Part shown: positions 22,901-35,100 of the stretch, piece after piece
Layout of the letters: every line of letters begins with the position of its first letter
Numbering within the stretch: the stretch's first letter is position 1
Assembly: GCF_033705735.1 (NCBI RefSeq)
Contig: NZ_CP131132.1
Span: 124,001-188,000, forward strand
DNA from: Shinella zoogloeoides
GTDB taxonomy: Bacteria > Pseudomonadota > Alphaproteobacteria > Rhizobiales > Rhizobiaceae
Direction of reading: 5' to 3'
DNA: 64,000 nt
Position numbers and translations under genes: made by a program
Notes under the pieces: model-generated
Database searches by the model: none
What the model saw: the letters and a program-made list of their open reading frames with translations, nothing else
What the model was told of the DNA's origin: nothing

Positions 22901-23823
22901 CGACGTCATTCTTCAGGCGCGGCCCACCGTGAACAGATGTTCACCTTCACCGGGATCGGTCGGCGCGGCCGAAGCCGCCTGACGAGCGCGGGAGGCTGGC
23001 GTGGCCGTCCGTCCGTCGTTGAAGAACGGAGTCGGGCCGGGTCGCTGCCGCCACAGCCGCGGCCGTGATGTCGCCGCCCCACACAATGAGATCGCCATTG
23101 TTCAGTTCCTGGCAGGGTCGCGCTTTCGTCAGGCTATGAGGCCGTCGAATTTGAGGTTCACGATGGCCAGCGTCATTACACGCGACAGATGTCGCGGCTT
23201 CCATCGACTCGTCGAGAACGAAAGGGAAGCGCTGATCCACGATGCGCGAGGATGCAATGGCCGCCGAGCGGCAGGGGTTACCGACATAGACTGCGAGGCC
23301 GGGCCATGCCTTGGCGAGCTCGCTGACGCAAGCGACACGCCGTTTGAATGGCCACGATGATCGTCTCGAACGCCAGCCGCTGGCGCGGGTCCGCGCACAT
23401 TACGGTTGTTGCCGACGGCCCGGGAAGCGATTGATGCCGGCGGGCCGTCGCGAACTCGCCCATGGATCCTGCCAGCGCCGCCTGCAGATGCCGGCCGCCA
23501 GCCGACTGCGGCCGAGCGACGGCCACATCATCCCAGCCGATCGGCCTGGCGAAGTTCCCGCCCCATCAACGTGCTCGGCCATGGGTTGACCATTTCCGGA
23601 TATTGGTTGATACCGATCAGCGCCTCCGAGAAAATAGCGCGACCTCGAATGTCATCTGAAAGGTCGGCAGGTAGATCGAGCGCCGTGATCTCGCCCTGTT
23701 CCTCGAGACCCCGGTCGGTGCGGACGACCGCGCCGCCTTTCCGGCCGCGAGCAGACATGACGTATGCTCGCGGGCATTGTGCCGACGGTATAATTGTAGA
23801 TGTCCACCCCGGTGATTTTCATG
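22900..23823 (-). pseudogene. Mandelate racemase/muconate lactonizing (enolase superfamily) enzyme, frames broken
   Basis: The minus strand starts at 23,823 with MKITGVDIYNYTV, a typical N-terminus of this family. Joined frames then give DQPLPLGG, PFVLDES and AIVNLKFDGLIxLTKAR (metal-ligand and substrate lysine region), and WGGDITAAA followed by HLAAAT. The WGGDI motif fits the hydroxyproline/proline-type branch (for example cis-3-hydroxy-L-proline dehydratase). That substrate is inference. Downstream DNA is insertion-sequence rich. Confidence 0.7.
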
Positions 23824-25785
23824 GCCTTCCCAGATTGGCGGCCCGCGCAGCAGTTGCATCAGAACGGGTCATTGGGCCGGCCGACCTGCCGCCAGTGCGC
23901 CTCGGCGGCGAAGCGCCGTGACGCAGGGTGCAGTCAAGCCCTGAGTGCTGGAATTCGTCTTCGGCGCTTTGAATGTCAAAAGCCATGATGCCGGGCGGAC
24001 AGTGCGACGATCAGTTCGCAGGGGGGCGCCGCCGTCGCCATCGAAGTCTGGGATCAGGCCTGTCATGGTCTTCGACTGCGGGTCGCGAGAAGCTCGATCA
24101 TGCGCGAACCTCTTCAGGCCGCCGAAGCCCGCCTCGCCGATCGACGGTCTGCTCACAGGAATCGGCTGCCGGCGCCGGCGATAGGCGCGATTGGTCGCGA
24201 AGTCGAAGATGGGCAGGTCCCGTCGAGGCCGCCGGCGTCGAACTGTGGCGGCCGGGCCGCCGCCTGGCGCGATCACCAGTACCGGCGTCACGGCGGCGAT
24301 GTAGACGCATCTCGACTCGGCACGAGCGGCGAGCGCGATCGAGGCGGCAACGCCGTGGCCTCGAGCTCTCGTCAAGGCGTCGATCCCCGCAAGCGACCGG
24401 CATCGACCCTGACGATGGCGATGGGCAGCAACACACCTTGCCGGCGGCGATGGTCTGCACCGCCCGGCGATGCCATGTGACGCATTCGTCACAGCCAGCG
24501 GCGGTGATGACGCTGCCGTTTACCGGCAGGTTTCGTGAGCTCGTACCCGACGAGGATGCGCGGCCAGGGCTTCGACTTCCTGCTCTGGGGTTTTCCCTTC
24601 GCCGCGGGCTGGCCTGGAGGAGAGGGAAGTCGGCCTGAAATTCAATATCCGGATTAAAGCGGCACGCGCGCGAGATTTTCGACGAGCCAACAGAATGCTG
24701 CGCAGGCGATGTGTAGTATGCGAAAGCGAGCGTAAGAAGTCGCTTTTCCAGTGAGGCAGGATCTGAAGACGGCAGCTGGCGCTCCATGGCGTAATAATCA
24801 GGAACCGAGATGTTCCCACGGATTTGAAAAACAGCGGCGTGGTTTTCGGCGGCTGCGGCAGGAACGGCAGCGCTCGCAGCGCCCGCCTCTCATTCGCGAT
24901 GTCGCGCAGCATCGGAAATTACGGTCATTACCCGGGAAACATAACACGAGGACGCATGGACGCGGAATGCAGGTGGCGTCATAGTCAATGTCGCCTGTGC
25001 CGGTTCCGCGACGAGATTTTGGCCCAGACCTGTCGGGCGCGATCCAGGCCGACGTATTCCATTTCGAGTCGGGCCTCCATTCCGCGCTCGTCGGTTGTCC
25101 ATTGCGCCGACTGACGCTTCAGCTTAACGCGGTCAGCTCGGCCTCAAATATCAAAAACGCAAGGATGGCGATCTCTATGGTAAATCCTTATATTGGGAAC
25201 GCAGCCGCTGATCGTCGAAGTACCCATACGGCCGCGCCTGGGACGAAAAACAATCTGTTCGACATCATCTTCCCGATGATCGCGCTGCGGCGGCCGTTGC
25301 GGATCCCTTCAATCTTCGGACGACACTCGGCGCGCCCAGTGCCGCCGTCCACAGGGTTCAGCCATCGCGCGCTAACGACGCCGCGGTGACGAGCGTCGGC
25401 AGACGCGGTCACGGGTTTGCACACTTCCATCGTCTTAATCTTCCAGCGCAAGGGTAGAACTGCTACACCTTCCCGCGATAAGCCGGACGACCTGACAACG
25501 CAGCTTGACCCCGCATGGCGATCGTCCGGAAGTCTATCGCCTCCTCAAACCTGACGCTGGAATGGGTGTCCGCTTCATCTCCTTGTCACTAACAACGGCG
25601 TACTGACCGACGAGGGCGCCAGACAGGGTGGTGCGGCTGACGATATCCCGCCAAGACCAACATCATCGACAGGAATCAGCCCAGCTCTGGGAGAAGACGG
25701 TTTTCGTGCGCCTGAGCGGTCGATCGCGTCCAGATGCGGAACGACTCGCTGTTGAACCCCTCTAGTTTCCGGGCGGGGGTAACGA
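23824..25785. other. Unassigned noisy sequence
   Basis: About 2 kb between the enolase-superfamily enzyme (minus) and the potA-type ATPase (plus). Minus-strand frames between 23,870 and 24,790 look coding but are not recognisable. A periplasmic substrate-binding protein gene would be expected just before potA, but I could not read one in this noise. Confidence 0.3.
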
Positions 25786-25786
25786 T

Positions 25787-26651
25787 ATGCCTGCACGTAA
25801 CGACAACATCCGGGTTCGGGTGAACGTCAGCGCTACCCGGCGGACCTGCCGCCTGGTCCACCGAGCTTTTCCCGAGTCCTCGGGCCTGCGGTTCGGGCAA
25901 GACGACCGCGCCGTGCCCATCGCTGGCTTCGAGCAGGTCGATCCCGGCCGGCCTTTGCCGATGGCCAGATGTAACCGACGTGCCCCGCCGCACCGCACAC
26001 AGGCCCAGTCCTATGCGCTGTTCCCGCATATGACGTTGCAGAATGTCGAATATCCACGAGGATGGTATCGAGCGCAGCCGACGTGTCGCCGAGGCGCTGG
26101 AATGGTGGCGATGGACAAGATGAGCGCCTGCCGCATCGCAGCCATGGCGGCCGGCCAGCGCGTGGCCGGCCCGGTGCCCCGGTTGGCCGCCCCAGGGTGC
26201 TTGCTCGACGAGCGCCGTCCGCGCTCGATCTTCAACCCGGCAGCAGATGCAGTACGTGCTGCAGCGTAAGACGGGTTAACGCGCGACCAGAGTTGCTGGG
26301 CATCAATGCCGGCAGCATTCAACAGCTCGACAGTCCAGGCGAGATGCGCCCAATACAGGCCCAGTTCATCAAGGTCCACCTGATCGCCGCAGGCGGCGGT
26401 TCGGCGGAGCCGGTGGTCTCGGTGCGTGGCGAAGCCAGGCGGTCCGCGCCGACCCGGTCTGGCCTCGCGGTTGAGGCGCCGACCACCCCGCCGAGGCAGC
26501 CGCGCAACCGATCGCCCCGCCTACATACTCGCGAGGTGAGCGTCGGCGACCAGGATTTCACGCCTTTGCGCCGCGCGGCGTGGTGCAATCCCGGAGCATG
26601 GCCAGCCGGTTTGGCTGTCCTTCAAGCCGGAAGACGGGGTGGTGCTTGATG
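25787..26651 (+). pseudogene. potA: Spermidine/putrescine-type ABC transporter ATPase, frames broken
   Basis: Joined frames give an ABC ATPase of the PotA/CUT1-like class. A degraded GPSGCGKTT Walker A lies near 25,880, then IAGFEQVDPGR and VPPHRRNIGMVFQSYALFPHMTL (Q-loop region, near 25,985). MSGGQRQRVALARA-like sequence is near 26,145 (signature), LLDEPLSALDLK near 26,200 (Walker B), and RIAVMNAGSIQQLDSP near 26,300. It ends with GQPVWLSFKPEDGVVL and a stop at 26,651 that overlaps the start of the next gene. It would drive import of a polyamine-like or related organic cation substrate. Confidence 0.75.
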
Positions 26652-27366
26652 ACCGACGTCGCCTCTGCAGGCAAACCCACCACTGGGAAGGCCTGTTGCA
26701 AGCGTGCGGCATCTCCGCCATGAATGTCGATGCTCCGGCTTGCCCTGCTCGTGGTCCCGCCGAATAATCCCGATCGGCGTCAGCCTTCACCCGAAGGCGG
26801 ATTCGACGCCGACGGCGCGGGTCGTCAGGCGTCTGGGTTCTGCTCAGTTCCCGGCCACGGCGACAAGCTACGCTGATCGCCCAACTGATGGCCTATTACG
26901 CAGCGCGCCGTTGAGCGCGGTCATGCTGTCATCCCGCTCTGGCCTGCCGACGTGCGCTCTTCGCCTCGGCGGGTGACGCCGGCATGGCAACGCACGTCGG
27001 ATGGGTCTGATCTCGGCTGAGCCCCGGCGCCGCCTACAACTCGCCGTCTTCCTCACCTTCGCATACGCCAATCCTCATCTTCGTCGCCGCACATTCCCAC
27101 CCTGCCCGTTCGACGGAGCGGCCGGCGCAAGCGGCTGAGGGCTTCTTCACCGTCGTACCGCTGTCGCGTCCCGGCGTGGTTGGCGGTCGGCGACTACATC
27201 ACGCCGTCGATGGTCGGCGGATCGGGGACGACGTTCGAATGGTCATCGCCTCGGCAGTTCGGCATTGGCAACTGCGCCCATGGCGCGGCGCTCGCATTGG
27301 CCGTACAGCAGACGGTCGCCCGCCATCATGATCAGCGTGCGCAAGCCCGGTATCCCGACGGGTGAT
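26650..27366 (+). pseudogene. potB: ABC transporter permease, PotB type, frames broken
   Basis: The start ATGACCGAC overlaps the potA stop. The legible C-terminal half reads GDYITPSMVGGSGTTF, then QFGIGNWPMGAALALAV, the diagnostic end region of PotB/PotH permeases. The hydrophobic N-terminal half is scrambled by indels. It is an inner-membrane partner of the preceding ATPase. Confidence 0.7.
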
Positions 27367-28000
27367 GTCAGGGCCGGCAGGCCAGCCGTATTTCATTCCG
27401 TCACCGCCTTGCGCTGCAGCCTCTTGCCCGGCCCTATCCTTTCATGCGCCACCGCATCATCGCCAACGACGTGACGGTGAAGTTCGCGGCACGACGTTCC
27501 GCCGGGTATCAGGATGTCAGGCTGGCTGCGGCGGAATCAACGTTTACGTCGGGCTTCCGGTTCGATGATCGCCGGAACGGGCCTGTTATCTCCGCTCGCC
27601 CATGCTTTCCTTCGGGAAGCTGGCTGTTGTCGCTGCCGGCCGCCATACCGGGTGGCGTTGGACCGCTTGTGCTTCGTTTTCCAGCTGCATCCCGACAGGC
27701 ATTCCGCGCGTGGGCATTGCACACTCGTCATGCTGGTCATTGACGGTGCTCAGCCGCTCAGACCGGACCCTGCCTTGCCGAAGCATCGACCGATCTCGGC
27801 CGTGGTTTACATACCGCGTTGCTCACTGCGCGCGGCTCGATCGGCAGCGTTGCTCGGCACTACGTTGCCGGTGGACGAGGTAGGTCCTCCCTGACCGGAA
27901 CGTAGACGCTGCCGCCCGCGTGGAACGATGTACCGGCTTCACCCTCCGCCTGGTCGCCGAGATCAACGGCATCGGCATCGATCGACATGCCCGCCCTCAT
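27366..28000 (+). pseudogene. potC: ABC transporter permease, PotC type, frames broken
   Basis: It follows potB directly. Joined frames give MSGPAGQ..., ALYIFFQLHPSGIPRVG, HTLVMLVIP and, near 27,900, RTQTLPPRMWNDV, as in PotC/PotI permease C-termini. With potA and potB it completes a transporter lacking only a legible binding protein. The aldehyde dehydrogenase and GMC oxidoreductase downstream suggest uptake and oxidation of the same substrate. Confidence 0.55.
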
Positions 28001-28054
28001 TGCGCCGCCGACGCCAAGGGCACCTGACCGCGCTGAATCATCAAGAAGAAAGGA

Positions 28055-29290
28055 ATCGCTACGTCGTCCACTGCTCAAGAGCGCCTGGCTGGCCGAACCA
28101 ATAGACCGGAAACGAAGTCGACGGCCGCTTTGTCTTGCCAGCGGCAAGCCCGATTGGCACAAGGGCCACGCCGGGTCGCCGAAACCGACCGCGAGGACGT
28201 GATGCCGTTGCCGAGGCCCAGCAGTTGGCGCAATCTCGTCTGCGCGATCGTAGTCGCCTTGCTGCGGCTTCGCCGATTTCAGAGAAGCATCAGGAAGAAG
28301 TTCGCCGCCCTGAACGCCTCGACCCGCCGCCATCGCCGATGTCGGACGATTGCCACGCTGCGCTGGTATGCCGAGGTGATAGACAGCGAGTTTATGACCG
28401 CCGTTCTCCACTCCTCCGCCGATACCGCACCACGGTGGAACAGAGCCCATCGGCAATGTCGGCGCCGTCATCCCCCGGGCTTCGATTACCGCGGTGAAGA
28501 TCGGTCCGGTTGCCATGGCAACTCCATCGTGATCGCTGCCGGCCGAGCAGACGCCGCTCACGGTCTGCGGGCCTGCGCCCTGCGGCAGAGGCCGGCATCC
28601 CCGCGTGAGCAATGGACCGTTTCAGGTTACGGCGACATCCGGACAGGGTAAGCTCGGCGTTTATCGCGACGTCGATTCGAGCTCGGTTGCAGCCCGACGG
28701 AGCGGGTATTATTTCAAGCTGAACTAACGCCAAGCGCGTGCTGCTCGGAACTGGGGCCCGCCCACGTCATGGATATCACGATCTAGGTCCTGCCGTGGAA
28801 CAGACCGCTTCTGGCATCCCGTTTCCAGGGTCCGCAGGCTCTCGGCCGCTACTACGCCGGCCGCCGGAAGCCGTCAACGGCACCCAAGACCATCCCTTGC
28901 CGAAGACCAACAAGATGGGCGCCGTTGGCATGGGTGTTGTCGAGGTCGGCAAGGGCGCGTTGGTCGCGCTCGGCAACCGTATCCTCGAACACGGGCGGCT
29001 ACTTTCATCGAGCCGACCGTAGCCCACGGCGTCGCCAACAGCATGACCACAAGCCTGCGAGGAAATTTCGGCCCCGCAGCGTCGACCATCACGTCAACGA
29101 CGTCGAGGGCGAAACGCATCGCGAACGACACGAAATATGGTTCATCGCTACCATGCGCGCACCACACCGGCACATCGCCTTCGGGTACTTCGCTGGCGCC
29201 GGAACGCCGCTGAGCAGATCGCCTCGGCGGTTACAGCAGCCGGGTTTTGGCGGGCGCGAAAAATCCATGCTGGCGTTAATGACCAGCACC
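28055..29290 (+). pseudogene. NAD(P)-dependent aldehyde dehydrogenase, frames broken
   Basis: Joined frames give LIDGKRVDGRF near 28,100 (N-terminal motif) and LAAEAGIPPGVLNVVSGYGD near 28,590. AKRVLLELGG is near 28,730, YFIEPTVxADV near 29,010 and EIFGPAASTITFNDVE near 29,070. RIANDTKYGL follows, then PFGGYKQPGFGREKSML near 29,220-29,270. These are the conserved ALDH landmarks in order. It is followed within a few bases by a GMC oxidoreductase on the same strand. An alcohol-to-aldehyde-to-acid pathway is inferred. Confidence 0.8.
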
Positions 29291-29294
29291 CAGT

Positions 29295-30500
29295 TCCGGC
29301 TGCTGATTACGGGGAACCACGACTATATCGTCGTCGGCGGGTCGGTCGCCACCGCCTGACCGAGGACGGCACGCGCAGTGCTGCCGCTCGAGGCGGACCA
29401 CGCGACGGCTCGACATCTGCGGATACCCGCCACTGAGTTATCGAGTATAACTACAGCGAGTCGAGCTCCGATTGAATGGGCGAATAGCGACCAGCATCGC
29501 GGCCGGGCGTTGGCGGTCATTTGTCAACGGCATGGTTTTCGCGCGGGGGCAACCCGCTCGACGGCACAGGCGGCGAGGGATTTACCGAAAATTTTACGCG
29601 CATGTCCTGCCCACGATGGAAACCTTCGAGAAGGGTCAATGCGGTGATCGGTTCGCTGCATGCGGGTTCAACGCCGTGCCGAAAACCCGCTCTACGAGGC
29701 CTTCTGCTGCAGGGCAGGATTACCCGCCGCTCAGCACGATCAAAACGGCCTGCGCTAAGGAGTTCGCCCGTCTGCAACGGCGTCCGGCGAGGAGCACGGC
29801 AGCGTTCTGCTGGCCGAGGGGCGGCGTACCGGTGCGGACAGACGCGGTTGATCATGGATGGCAGCACAAAAATGCGAGCGATGCGAAGTTGTGCTGAGCG
29901 CCGGTGCGCTGATGCTCCCAAGAATTTCCGGCATCGGCGATACCGATTATGCGCCGGCGAGCGAGTGGCCCATCTACCTGGTAAGCCGGGAGGACATGTT
30001 ATCCAGTATACGACAACCAAGCGGCGTCGCCGCCTGAAATTAGCGGCCTGTCGGGTTGCGCTGGCCGTTGACTGCTGGCTCGGCGAGCAACTATTTCGAA
30101 GTCGGAGCATTTTTCCGTGTATACGGTGTTCTATCCGAGCCACGAATTCCTCCCGATGACTCATCGCGGCGAGGGCGAGGGTGCTCGACGGCTTCGCACT
30201 TCACCAGCGTCTGGCGTCCTGGAGCGCAGGTCGCCGCCTACCTGCCGATCCGAAGGCCGCCCTGAAAATCGAGATCGGTTTCTGGACCGAGGATGCCGAT
30301 CTCAACGAGATGGTCGAGGGTGCGAAGACACGCGAGATCATCCGCCGGGACTGCTCGCGGACGGGCGTCACGCCCAGCGCCGACATTCTTCCCGACAGCT
30401 GCCCTGGACCTGTCGTAAGCAAGGGGGGGGAGTAACGAACAGGACGATCAAGACGTTGCGCATTACCGGCGTGAAGGGCCGCTTCCATTGATGCCGGCGC
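29295..30500 (+). pseudogene. GMC-family FAD oxidoreductase (choline dehydrogenase-like), frames broken
   Basis: Near 29,320 the sequence reads YDYIVVGGGSVANRLTEDGTRSVLLLEA, the FAD-binding N-terminus of GMC oxidoreductases. Near 29,690 it reads NPLYEAFLxQGxDYP, near 29,890 VVLSAGALMLPRISGIGD, and near 29,995 an LQDHVIQYTT-like segment, all expected in BetA/AlkJ-like enzymes. The C-terminal catalytic part is not legible. It would oxidise an alcohol to an aldehyde for the preceding dehydrogenase. Confidence 0.7.
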
Positions 30501-31340
30501 TGACGACGGGCAATATGCCGGGCGATCGGCGAGAGATCTTCGATACGCCGCCGGTCGTCGCCGCAGAACTCCTTTATATCGGCCGGTTACCGAGCCGGCC
30601 CCACGAGCAGTGATAAAGGGGACTGACGATGGGCGTCCGTCGCACGAAATTTCGCGCGATGATTTCGCCATGTTCTCTCCTTGTACCGGGCCGGAATGAA
30701 TGGCCTACTTTGTTGCAATGCGGTGATGGCGTCTGACCCATACCGGAATTCGCCAACCTTCCCGATACGGCGTGCAGGCGGCAAAGCCCATCAGGAAAGC
30801 TGGCCTGCGGATCGTTACAGCGACAGGCCAGATGCGTGATCTCAATGCGCGGCATCGATGGCCGCGCGCTCGATAGATCGGCGGTCAGCGGCCTGGCCGC
30901 CGGCCGGAATGTGTGCGGCTCGACGAAATCCGCCAGGTCTCGCCGGCCAGCACGTCGAGGCGTTCGCGAGACGCGCATGCTGCGGACGTGCGCCGAACGC
31001 CCGCCTTCCATGAAGCGGGCAAAGCGTCAATTGCGCCATGGGTGCCGCATGTTCATCCAGCAATGCGTGGTCATCGCCAGAAGCTGCGGCGGCACGATCT
31101 GGGTAGACCCGGAAATACGGCCTGGTGAAGGTGCCGATATAGATCGTCCGGTCGCGGGATCGAATTTCGCACGCAGGTCATCGTCGGCGGCTGTAATCGG
31201 TTCGCCGTAATCGTCACCTGACGGGCCGCCCACCGGGCAAGACGGCGCTCAGGCGTCGCGCCGGTAAACTGCGGAAGGCGTCAGGTGACCGCCCCAGCCG
31301 GGCGGCGTGTTTACGATCTGCCGACTTACCGCCAGGCGCA
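30500..31340. other. Unassigned noisy sequence
   Basis: No gene recognised between the GMC oxidoreductase and the second IS5 element. It may include the last part of the oxidoreductase gene. Confidence 0.3.
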
Positions 31341-32120
31341 GTCGGTCCGGAAAGAAGCTGCGTAATCTGAGTCGGTTATGATCTCGGCTTTGAGATGATT
31401 TTCGGGCAAGGCGATGGACGACAAGAACTGCGGGCTGCTGCCGATGGATTGCGTTATCCGAGGATTCGACGGATGCGGAATGGCTCTGGTGGAGCCGTTG
31501 ATTTCTCCAGTATGGGCGCCGAGGTCATCGCCTAAACGGCTGTTGTATGTTGAGCACGGGCTGCCGCGGCGCGCCGTTCCGGAAAGACCCGCCGGCCGCT
31601 TGTTGTGTTGTTCGATCCTCATTTCGACCTTGAACTGGGGACGGCGACACCGGCCGTTCACGATGAATTTTACAGAAAGTCGTGAGGCGATGGATCGTGA
31701 GGCCAGTCCTCACGCATCGATAGCCAGAGCAGCGCCGCAGGATTCACCGAGCGGGTATGATGCGCAAGACGGCGTCGCCGGTATTGCTCGCCGATGCCCT
31801 GCCCGGCCGACATCCAGATCGTACCTGCGGCGTCAATCCATGACGTTGCCTGGGGAGGCACCGTTGTTCGTCGACGGCGGCGCTGGTCAGGACCAGCACA
31901 AGGAAGAAGTCACGCCGGGCCTGCTATTCGAAATGTCAAGCCAAAGGCTTCGAGCTAAGCCGACGTTGGGTGGTTTGTCTCGCGCGGGGACGCCGCAGGC
32001 TGGCCAGGCGACTCGCAAACATGTCACTTTCAACTGGTATTCATCTGCCCCATGCGCCGAGGCGCTCTGCTCAATCCGATTACTTTCCGACCGACTGCAC
32101 GTTGATGTGGGCGGCGAATA
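31340..32120 (+). mobile_element. IS5-family insertion sequence, copy 2 (noisy)
   Basis: Same element as 14,240-15,080, same orientation. It has the shared left end (GTCCGGAAAGAAGC), the shared block GATGGATTGCGTTATCCGAGG near 31,442, LVEPLISP, a shared middle and the AAACATGTCAC block near 32,018. The two copies flank about 16 kb that includes the rRNA segment, the IS110 elements and the pot/ALDH/GMC genes, so the block could move or be deleted as a unit. Confidence 0.7.
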
Positions 32121-35100
32121 TCCTCCAATCCGGCATGGGTGAATCTCTTTGCGCGATCCGGCGCTTGGTGCTGATTGTCTACGCCACGGCTGCGATTCCA
32201 CACGGTCAGCGATGCCACCGGGTGCCGCCGACGAGGTGACGTCGACGCAACGCCGTCTTCATCCGCCATGGCGTCGTCGCTCATTTCACCGGGAGAAATG
32301 GACAGCCGCAGGCCTCGACCACGCCCGTCTACGTCGAATTTTCAGCGACGCCACGCCGCGCGCCGACGTGACACGCATGTCGCAAGCCTTCATCGGGCGG
32401 GGGATGCGCAGTCGATCGTCTCTGGCGAGGTCGGCGAAATTTCACGGCCATCGCGCGCAAATACCGGTCGCCTGAGCACCGAGCCAGCGGACGGTTCGGC
32501 GCGGACATCACCTGGATCACCATGCTGATCGCGCTGACCGCGCTGCGCTCATCCCACCTCCCGGTCAGACGTTCGAGATCATGATGAGCAAGGTCCGGCG
32601 GCGAGCCTGTGCTCGACGTACGCTTCACTTTTCCCTTGTGTTTGCGGTTGAAGCTCTGCGCCGTGCCGGTCAACGGCTCGACAATCCATTCCAGTGCCGC
32701 GCTCGACATCTGCCACGAGCTCGGCATCTTGCCAATGCCGCACTCCGCATTGCTGATGATGGCGCCAGGATGCCGCTTCGCAACTGCGCCCGGCGGCGTC
32801 ACCGCGACGCCGCCACCATGCTGCCGCACTAACACGCATTTACCGTTGAGTGTTCCGCTCTTCGAAGCGACCGGTTTTAAGTCGCAGTTCGGCGATACCA
32901 TCATCGGAGCGGCGCTGCTCGTCTTCCGCTTCAGTTAGCTCCGGCGCTATTCGAGAGGTTCTTCCGAACCGCGGCGTCCTCGTTCAGCGGCGGCGATGTC
33001 ATCGTTCATGGAGGGGCCACGTGACCAACGCCAATCACCTGCCGTGCCGTCGTCACTGCAGGTTTTGTTGCGTGGCGAAGGCGAAAGCTCGCTCATCGCG
33101 ATCGATGGTCACTGCGCTTCAGGATTATTTCGTGACTTCGCCGCGCCGATACTGCAATATCCACCCTTTGACATGATCAATACCAAGTGGTGCCCGACGA
33201 CATGTAAATCGTCTCTTGTCAGTACCGAGCGGCCACCATGGCGAGATATTCCTCCAGCATCTGGAGCAAAGCGCGAAGCGAAGTATAGCAAATTTTCTCG
33301 CAAATGCGTTCGGCATGACGAGAAGCCCGGAACCGACGATGATCGCCGTAGAACGTCAACGACGAAAAGGAGCTGCAGCACTGCAAAGGAGCTTCGTCAT
33401 AGAAGCCGCCTGATCGGATGAAAGAGGGCGCCTCGGTTTATGCGTCAAGTGGCCGCGTCCGCACACGCCGTGGTCAGGTTTCCGTCTGCTCCGCTGTACA
33501 CCACGCCTGTCATTAACCCGGTGTGTAACCGCTGGTTGCTGAAAGTAGAGCAGATAACTTCGTTGACGGCTTCCCGATCCACCGAGGTACGAATCGGCTC
33601 GGTCGTAGACCGATGAAAATTGCGGGTGATGACAGCCAGTCATCGGTTATCCACCGGAGCGACAACACCCGAGATAAGCCCAGCACTTCCAGTACCCGCG
33701 GCATACCGTGACCGTATTGGCGCGGCCGAAGGTGGTAGGCGCCGGGATCACGGTTGTAGAGCATGGCGCCCCAAACCATGCCGAAGAGGCGGGCGAGGTG
33801 TTCACCGCACGAATGACCTTGCGAGATTACTGCGCTGTACAGATCGACAAGCATCAGACGCGTTTGCTGTTCAGCACGCAGTGCCTCACCCCGATCTGCA
33901 TCCGGACGACAAGACGGTCATTCAAGGTGAACGATCTGCTCGCATAGACAGCGTCGGCGGTTCGATGCAGGCGAGATAGATGCCAGCGGTGTGAAAAAGC
34001 CCAGCAGTGTTATCGCGATTTCGCCGATGGATCACACCGCGGCCTCATCGCGCAGGATGGTTTTTCAGCAATGATGATTCGAGACGCGGCTGGCGGGGCA
34101 GCAGCAGGCGGAGAAGACCGGGCGGAGGAGATGGAGTGAAAATAACAGTTAAGCTTCATGAACGCGTCAATGGTTGCCCGCACAGCTCCTCGAAGGGAAA
34201 GACGCTGAGCGTGTCGCCGTGGGAGGGTGGCCGAAAGGCCAAGGCATTCGGCGGCGGGCCGGGGCAGACGACGCCTTGCTGAATTGCATATCGAACCGCG
34301 TTCTTCCATCGCAAGGATGACAATATCCATGTAGATGGGCCGCCAGCAGGGGCGACACTTGGCGCACGAGTCACGACGACGGGTCTCGAAAGGCAAATAT
34401 CGGTCAGACGCCCCACCGCGACAAGTGGAGCTGACGAATCCGGGCAGGACACGTTTATCACTGAAAACCGCCTGCTGGCGAGAGCTTCCGAGCTGCGTGT
34501 TCTCTGAGAGTTGGCAGCCGAAGAATGCATGAGCCCGGCGACGCCGAATGATGCCGATGAAACTGTCGAGCAGACGGCGATCTCGACGCGGACGTCCGGG
34601 AGGCATCCGGCCCCAGAAGACGGCATTTTCGAGATGGAATACGCACGCATCCGGCTGATCTGCACCCTGCATTATGACGGAATTTTCCTCCGATCGTCTC
34701 CTGGCCGATCAGCTCCACCAACGCCAGCCGAAACCGACAGCTCGCTCAGGATAAGCTGCGCAGGCGGCAATTTCTGAGTATTTGAGTTGCTGGCCGATGA
34801 ACAGAGTTAGCCGCGTGGCCGCTCACAGTTCCATAGGCCAGGCGCGGCGCCACGCGTGCGATGTCGCTTGATGGCCTCACGCCGACAGCGATTCCTTAAA
34901 CACGATGCCTGGGAGGAAACTTCCGCCTGCAGCACGCGGACGATTTCGACTGCGCCGCCAGTGAGCCGGTAAAGAGTTGATTGCCTGAGACCAGATGCCG
35001 AATACCCGTCGTCGTCGCGCGCCATTCAGGCTGATGTCGTGATGCCAGCGCGTTCACCGTATCGAGAACTGACCGCCAGACCATAGCCAACGGCAATGCA

